The notes under the pieces: model-generated
The model's input: the letters and a program-made list of their open reading frames with translations, nothing else
What the model was told of the DNA's origin: nothing
Database searches by the model: none
NCBI RefSeq assembly: GCF_000012365.1
Contig: NC_007650.1
Coordinates: forward strand, 2,542,001-2,606,000
DNA from: Burkholderia thailandensis E264
GTDB taxonomy: Bacteria; Pseudomonadota; Gammaproteobacteria; Burkholderiales; Burkholderiaceae
Length of the DNA stretch: 64,000 bases
Direction: 5' to 3'
Shown here: positions 59,894-64,000 of the stretch, in pieces
Layout: each line of letters starts with the position of its first letter
How positions within the stretch are numbered: position 1 is the stretch's first letter
Position numbers and translations under genes: made by a program

Positions 59894-61177
59894 GTGAACA
59901 ATGCCGATCTGCACGCCCGCAAGAACGCCGCGACGCCGCGTGGCGTCGGCGTGATGTGCGACTTCTACGCCGCGCGCGCCGAGAACGCCGAGCTGTGGGA
60001 CGTCGAGGGCCGCCGCTTCATCGATTTCGCGGCCGGCATCGCGGTGCTGAACACGGGCCACCGCCACCCGAAGATCGTGAAGGCGATCGCCGAGCAGCTC
60101 GAGCAGTTCACGCACACCGCGTACCAGATCGTGCCGTACGCGTCGTACGTCGAGCTCGCCGAAAAGATCAACGCGCGCGCGCCGATCGCGCAGCCGAAGA
60201 AGACCGCGTTCTTCACGACGGGCGCGGAAGCGGTCGAGAACGCGGTGAAGATCGCGCGCGCTTACACCGGCCGGCCGGGCGTGATCGCGTTCGCGGGCGG
60301 CTTCCACGGCCGCACGATGATGGGCATGGCGCTCACCGGCAAGGTCGCACCGTACAAGATCGGCTTCGGCCCGTTCCCGGGCGACGTGTTCCACGCGCCG
60401 TATCCGAACGCGCTGCGCGGCGTGACGAGCGCCGATTCGATCGCCGCCGTCGAAACGCTGTTCAAGGCCGACATCGATCCGAAGCGCGTCGCCGCGATCA
60501 TCTTCGAACCGGTGCAGGGCGAAGGCGGCTTCAACCCGGCGCCCGCCGAGTTCGTGCGCGCGCTGCGCAAGCTGTGCGACGCGCACGGCATCCTCCTCAT
60601 CGCCGACGAAGTGCAAACGGGCTTCGCGCGCACGGGCAAGCTGTTCGCGATGGAGCACTACGACGTCTCGGCCGATCTGATGACGATCGCCAAGAGCCTC
60701 GCGGGCGGGATGCCGCTGTCGGGCGTCGTCGGCCGCGCGGACGTGATGGACGCGGCCGCGCCGGGCGGCCTGGGCGGCACGTACGCGGGCAATCCGCTCG
60801 CGGTGGCCGCCGCGCACGCCGTGCTCGACGTGATCGACGAGGAGAAGCTCGCCGAGCGCGCGGCCGTGCTCGGCGACAAGCTGAAGGCGAAGCTCGCCGC
60901 GCTGCGCGCCGACGTGCCGCAGATCGCCGACGTGCGCGGCCCGGGCGCGATGGTAGCCGCGGAATTCGTCGATCCGGACACGCGCGCGTCCGACGCCGCG
61001 TTCACGAAGCGCGTGCAGACGCTCGCGCTCGAGCGCGGCCTGCTGCTGCTCATCTGCGGCGTCGACGCGAACGTGATACGTTTCCTGTTTCCGCTCACGA
61101 TTCAGGATGCCGTGTTCGACGAAGCGCTCGGCATTCTCGAAAGCGTGCTGAAGGAGGCGGTGGGCGTACCCGCCTGA
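59894..61177 (+). CDS. gabT: GabT, 4-aminobutyrate aminotransferase
   Basis: A 427-residue class III PLP aminotransferase starting at GTG 59894, with AGGAG (59881-59885) upstream. Features: FIDFAAGIAVLNTGHRHPKI, FFTTGAEAVENAVKIARAYTG, AFAGGFHGRTMMGMALTGK, IADEVQTGFARTGK and the Schiff-base Lys in TIAKSLAGGMPLSGVVG near residue 267. These match GabT closely. It transfers the amino group of GABA to 2-oxoglutarate, giving succinate semialdehyde, which the next gene product oxidises. The divergent MocR regulator probably controls it. Confidence 0.95.
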   Translation: MNNADLHARKNAATPRGVGVMCDFYAARAENAELWDVEGRRFIDFAAGIAVLNTGHRHPKIVKAIAEQLEQFTHTAYQIVPYASYVELAEKINARAPIAQPKKTAFFTTGAEAVENAVKIARAYTGRPGVIAFAGGFHGRTMMGMALTGKVAPYKIGFGPFPGDVFHAPYPNALRGVTSADSIAAVETLFKADIDPKRVAAIIFEPVQGEGGFNPAPAEFVRALRKLCDAHGILLIADEVQTGFARTGKLFAMEHYDVSADLMTIAKSLAGGMPLSGVVGRADVMDAAAPGGLGGTYAGNPLAVAAAHAVLDVIDEEKLAERAAVLGDKLKAKLAALRADVPQIADVRGPGAMVAAEFVDPDTRASDAAFTKRVQTLALERGLLLLICGVDANVIRFLFPLTIQDAVFDEALGILESVLKEAVGVPA

Positions 61178-61270
61178 GCCGCTCGAGTCTTCGCCGCCGC
61201 GCGCGCGTCACGGCCTTCGCCGCGCCGCGCCCGGGCGGCGCCAATCGTTTCCGCATACGGTCGACACACG

Positions 61271-62740
61271 ATGACTACAGCTCACGAAACCCTTGCACTG
61301 AAAGATCCCGCGCTGCTGCGCGAGCGCGCGTTCGTCGCGGGCGAATGGCAAGCCGCCGACGGCGGCGCGACGCTCGAAGTCCGCAACCCGGCGACGGGCG
61401 CGCTGATCGGCACGGTGCCCGCGATGGGCGCTGCCGAGACGCGCCGCGCGATCGACGCGGCGAACGCCGCATGGCCCGCATGGCGCAAGAAGACCGCGAA
61501 GGAACGCGCGGCGATCCTGCGCAAATGGCACGACTTGATGATCGCGCACGCGGACGACCTCGCGCTGATCCTGACGACCGAGCAAGGCAAGCCGCTCGCC
61601 GAAGCGAAGGGCGAGATCGGCTACGCGGCGTCGTTCCTCGAATGGTTCGCGGAGGAAGGCAAGCGCGTGTACGGCGATACGATCCCGAGCCCGGCGAACG
61701 ACAAGCGCATCGTCGTGACGAAGGAGCCGGTCGGCGTGTGCGCGGCGATCACGCCGTGGAATTTCCCGGCGGCGATGATCACGCGCAAGGTCGGCCCGGC
61801 GCTCGCGGCCGGCTGCCCGATCGTCGTGAAGCCGGCCGAGGCGACGCCGTTCTCGGCGCTCGCGATGGCGGTGCTCGCCGAGCGCGCGGGCGTGCCGGCC
61901 GGCGTGTTCAGCGTCGTCACGGGCGAGCCGAAGGCGATCGGCGGCGAACTCACGTCGAACCCGATCGTGCGCAAGCTGTCGTTCACCGGCTCGACGCCGG
62001 TCGGCCGTCTGCTGATGGCGCAATGCGCGGCGACGGTCAAGAAGGTGTCGCTCGAGCTCGGCGGCAACGCGCCGTTCATCGTGTTCGACGACGCGGATCT
62101 CGATGCGGCGGTCGAAGGCGCGATCGCGTCGAAGTATCGAAACAGCGGGCAAACGTGCGTATGCACGAACCGCTTCTACGTGCACGAGAAGGTCTACGAC
62201 GCCTTTGCCGAGAAGCTGACCGCCGCCGTCGCGAAGCTGAAGGTCGGACTCGGCACCGAGGCGGGCGTCGTGCAGGGGCCGCTCATCAACGGCGCGGCGG
62301 TGCAGAAGGTCGAATCGCACATTGCCGACGCGCTCGACAAAGGCGCGCGCGTGACGACGGGCGGCAAGCGCCACGCGCTCGGCCACGGCTTCTTCGAGCC
62401 GACCGTGCTGACGGGCGTCACGCCCGACATGAAGGTCGCGAAGGAGGAAACGTTCGGCCCGCTCGCGCCGCTGTTTAAGTTCTCGACCGAAGAAGAAGCG
62501 ATCCGCTACGCGAACGACACCGAATTCGGCCTCGCCGCGTACTTCTACAGCCGCGACATCGGCCGCGTGTGGCGCGTCGCCGAGGCGCTCGAATACGGGA
62601 TGGTCGGCATCAACGCCGGAATCATCTCGAACGAGGTCGCGCCGTTCGGCGGCGTCAAGCAATCGGGGCTCGGCCGCGAGGGCTCGCACTACGGGATCGA
62701 CGATTACGTCGTGATCAAGTACATGTGCGTCGCGGTGTGA
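61271..62740 (+). CDS. gabD: GabD, succinate-semialdehyde dehydrogenase
   Basis: A 489-residue aldehyde dehydrogenase. Motifs: ITPWNFPAAMITRKVGPALAAG, SFTGSTPVGRLL, the general base in [18 protein letters not shown] near 262, and the catalytic Cys in NSGQTCVCTNRFYV near 296, where the second Cys two residues on is typical of GabD. KQSGLGREGSHYGIDDY ends the family signature. It oxidises succinate semialdehyde to succinate with NADP or NAD, completing GABA catabolism with gabT, 93 nt upstream. No strong ribosome binding site is visible before the ATG. Confidence 0.95.
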   Translation: MTTAHETLALKDPALLRERAFVAGEWQAADGGATLEVRNPATGALIGTVPAMGAAETRRAIDAANAAWPAWRKKTAKERAAILRKWHDLMIAHADDLALILTTEQGKPLAEAKGEIGYAASFLEWFAEEGKRVYGDTIPSPANDKRIVVTKEPVGVCAAITPWNFPAAMITRKVGPALAAGCPIVVKPAEATPFSALAMAVLAERAGVPAGVFSVVTGEPKAIGGELTSNPIVRKLSFTGSTPVGRLLMAQCAATVKKVSLELGGNAPFIVFDDADLDAAVEGAIASKYRNSGQTCVCTNRFYVHEKVYDAFAEKLTAAVAKLKVGLGTEAGVVQGPLINGAAVQKVESHIADALDKGARVTTGGKRHALGHGFFEPTVLTGVTPDMKVAKEETFGPLAPLFKFSTEEEAIRYANDTEFGLAAYFYSRDIGRVWRVAEALEYGMVGINAGIISNEVAPFGGVKQSGLGREGSHYGIDDYVVIKYMCVAV

Positions 62741-62755
62741 TGCGTGAGGTGTGAT

Positions 62756-62791
62756 GCACGATGCGCGCCGCTCGCGTGGCGCGCATCGTGC
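62756..62791 (+). terminator. Hairpin after gabD
   Basis: GCACGATGCGCGCC (62756-62769) pairs perfectly with GGCGCGCATCGTGC (62778-62791) around an 8-nt loop, starting 15 nt after the gabD stop. There is no U-tract. It probably marks the end of the gabTD transcript. Confidence 0.6.
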
Positions 62792-63364
62792 GAAACGGCA
62801 ATCCGCGCCCGAAGCGCCCACTGCACGCATCCGCGCGCCTTTGCACGTCGACCGGAAGCGGAACCGGTTTGCGCACGGCGCGGCGTCCTCGTCGCCCTGC
62901 GGTGACGCAAGCGCGCGCCGATCGCCTGCGTCGAACATCCGTCGACCCGGATCTTGCGTCGCCGGATATGGCGGCCGCCTCCCTGCCCCCGCGCGGCGCG
63001 CATCGCGCCACGAAGGCGCGCTTCGCCAGCCGCGCAACATGCGCGGCTCCCCCCGGAACGCACGGCGCGGCCACGCGCGTCACCGCCGCTCTGCCCTCTT
63101 CGGCGCGGATCGTCGCCATCCGCGCTCCGGTCGCGCGCTTCTCCTTTCCGGCCGCACGAAATTGCACCGCAAGCGCTTCATCCATCCCCCATAAAAATCC
63201 CGCACTGCCGGGCCGCCGTCGAATAAAAATAGCGAAAATCATTCCCATTTTATTTTCAATACAGTCGGAATCATTTCCGAAAAAACAACGATTAAAATTA
63301 CGATACTTAAAAATCATTTTCATTAAAACAATCGAGCGGCGAGCAAATTCACCGCCCTCTTTCA

Positions 63365-63392
63365 TTGACATCCCGGGATATATACCTAGACT
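63365..63392 (+). promoter_or_regulatory. Sigma-70-like promoter before the terminal ORF
   Basis: TTGACA (63365-63370) is a perfect -35; TAGACT (63387-63392), 16 nt on, matches four of six -10 positions. It lies at the end of an AT-rich block and about 90 nt before the ORF that starts at 63489. Confidence 0.55.
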
Positions 63393-63488
63393 CCAACGAA
63401 AGACTCGACATACCGCTCGTCGCCATCCGGACGCGTCACTTCGCCCGGTCCCATACGGATGCCTCCCATTCGATGAAGGAGCTTCGTC

Positions 63489-64000
63489 ATGAGGGAAACG
63501 CTTGAGACAATTCACGCCCCAAAAGCCGGGCCTACCGGCTCCCCCGGCTCCCCCGCCCTCTCGACATTCGACGCAGCCGCTCCGACCGGAATCAAGAAAA
63601 TAATGCGCCCCGGAGAATCGCGGAAGATTTCGATTCCGGTTCCGATTCCATTCTCCACTCCACTCCCGATTCGTTTATCCGCGACGCGCCGCGCTCACAA
63701 TCGCGGGTATTGCCGCGCCGAAGATTCGGAACGCGAACGGCGGCACCATGCATTCGATAATCACGCCGATGTCGACGCCGATACCGGCCGGCGGCGCGGT
63801 TCGGCGCCGGGTAGCGCCGCACCGGCGGCACGCGATCGGGCAATCGCGGTGAAGGGCGAGTGCGCGATCGACGCGATCCGCAGCGATGCCGGCGGGCCGG
63901 CGCGGCCATTCCCGGCTTCGATCGCGTCCCGCGCGCGTCGTCGCGGCGACCGCCGGCGGCTGACGCCCCTCTCGGCACCGGCCGACCGGGCGGCGCCGAA
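63489..64000 (+). CDS. ORF of unknown function, open at the right window edge
   Basis: ATG 63489 has a good AAGGAG ribosome binding site 8-13 nt upstream and a promoter-like pair further up. The frame stays open for 170 codons to the window edge. The protein starts MRETLETIHAPKAGPTGS; the first 60 residues are not Arg-biased and include IPVPIPFSTPLPIRLS, but the later part (from about residue 75) is Arg/Ala-rich like non-coding frames here. Either a real gene with a low-complexity region, a short gene broken by a frameshift, or chance. I recognise no family. Confidence 0.35.
   Translation, partial: MRETLETIHAPKAGPTGSPGSPALSTFDAAAPTGIKKIMRPGESRKISIPVPIPFSTPLPIRLSATRRAHNRGYCRAEDSERERRHHAFDNHADVDADTGRRRGSAPGSAAPAARDRAIAVKGECAIDAIRSDAGGPARPFPASIASRARRRGDRRRLTPLSAPADRAAP

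Larger units (their letters stand above)
62741..63488. other. Intergenic region after gabD, becoming AT-rich
   Basis: The first part (to about 63180) is GC-rich with no supported gene. From about 63190 to 63400 it is strongly AT-rich, like the malA upstream region. It ends in a promoter-like pair at 63365-63392 and a ribosome binding site before the ORF at 63489. Confidence 0.6.

Noticed and set aside
62715..63515. A 266-residue minus-strand frame after gabD
   Set aside because: It runs through the gabD hairpin, GC-rich spacer and AT-rich promoter block with abrupt composition change and no motif.
1..64000. tRNA or rRNA genes, CRISPR arrays, replication origin
   Set aside because: No cloverleaf-like or rRNA sequences, no spaced direct-repeat array, and no parA/repA genes or iteron clusters were seen on reading both strands.

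Overview
The window is GC-rich with strong third-position GC bias. It carries two landmark loci of the Burkholderia pseudomallei/mallei/thailandensis group: the malleilactone/burkholderic acid/malleicyprol cluster (mal, also called bur) with its orphan LuxR regulator malR, and the bpeT/llpE-bpeE-bpeF-oprC efflux locus. That fits the second chromosome of a member of this group. Species cannot be fixed from the sequence alone.

Layout. 1-929 (minus): a sulfur-acquisition type pair, an internally deleted NlpA/MetQ-like binding protein followed by a luciferase-like FMN monooxygenase cut by the window edge. 1245-1961 (minus): malR. 1962-3192: a long intergenic region that turns AT-rich and ends in a lux-box-like promoter. 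3193-37653 (plus): thirteen genes, malA-malM, mostly overlapping or tightly spaced. 38041-41649: AEC transporter, GNAT enzyme, GntR regulator and a DAACS dicarboxylate/amino-acid symporter. 42453-49373 (minus): llpE-bpeE-bpeF-oprC, with bpeT divergent at 49562. 50574-51386: a complete IS5-family (IS427-group) element with 16-bp perfect terminal repeats, inserted 7 nt after the bpeT stop. 52043-57792: DUF4148 protein, purine nucleoside permease, 4-OT tautomerase/LysR pair, selD and an EamA transporter. 58064-62740: a MocR-type regulator with a 9-bp tandem repeat in its C-terminal coding region, divergent from gabT and gabD. The last 1.2 kb holds an AT-rich promoter region and an ORF open to the window edge.

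How the mal genes fit together (published pathway recalled from memory plus what the sequence shows): MalB (SET fold), MalI (PLP decarboxylase), MalD (aminotransferase) and MalE (aldehyde dehydrogenase) would turn methionine into dimethylsulfoniopropionate. MalA, a TE-A-PCP-KS-AT-TE-KR-ACP line, would extend it with malonate to gonyol. MalC (Fe/2-oxoglutarate oxygenase) and MalG (remodelled ketol-acid reductoisomerase) would build the cyclopropanol acid. MalF, a trans-AT PKS-NRPS hybrid with a terminal reductase domain, makes the other half with malonyl units supplied by MalL. MalJ and MalM activate acyl chains, and MalK is a small membrane protein.

The least explained parts are the last MalF module, which has an FkbH-N-like domain where an adenylation domain would be expected, and MalH, which looks like an FkbH protein with its HAD catalytic core replaced by an alanine-rich linker. 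Other points worth a look are LlpE with Asp in place of the nucleophile Ser, the IS beside bpeT, and the in-frame microsatellite in the GabR-like regulator.
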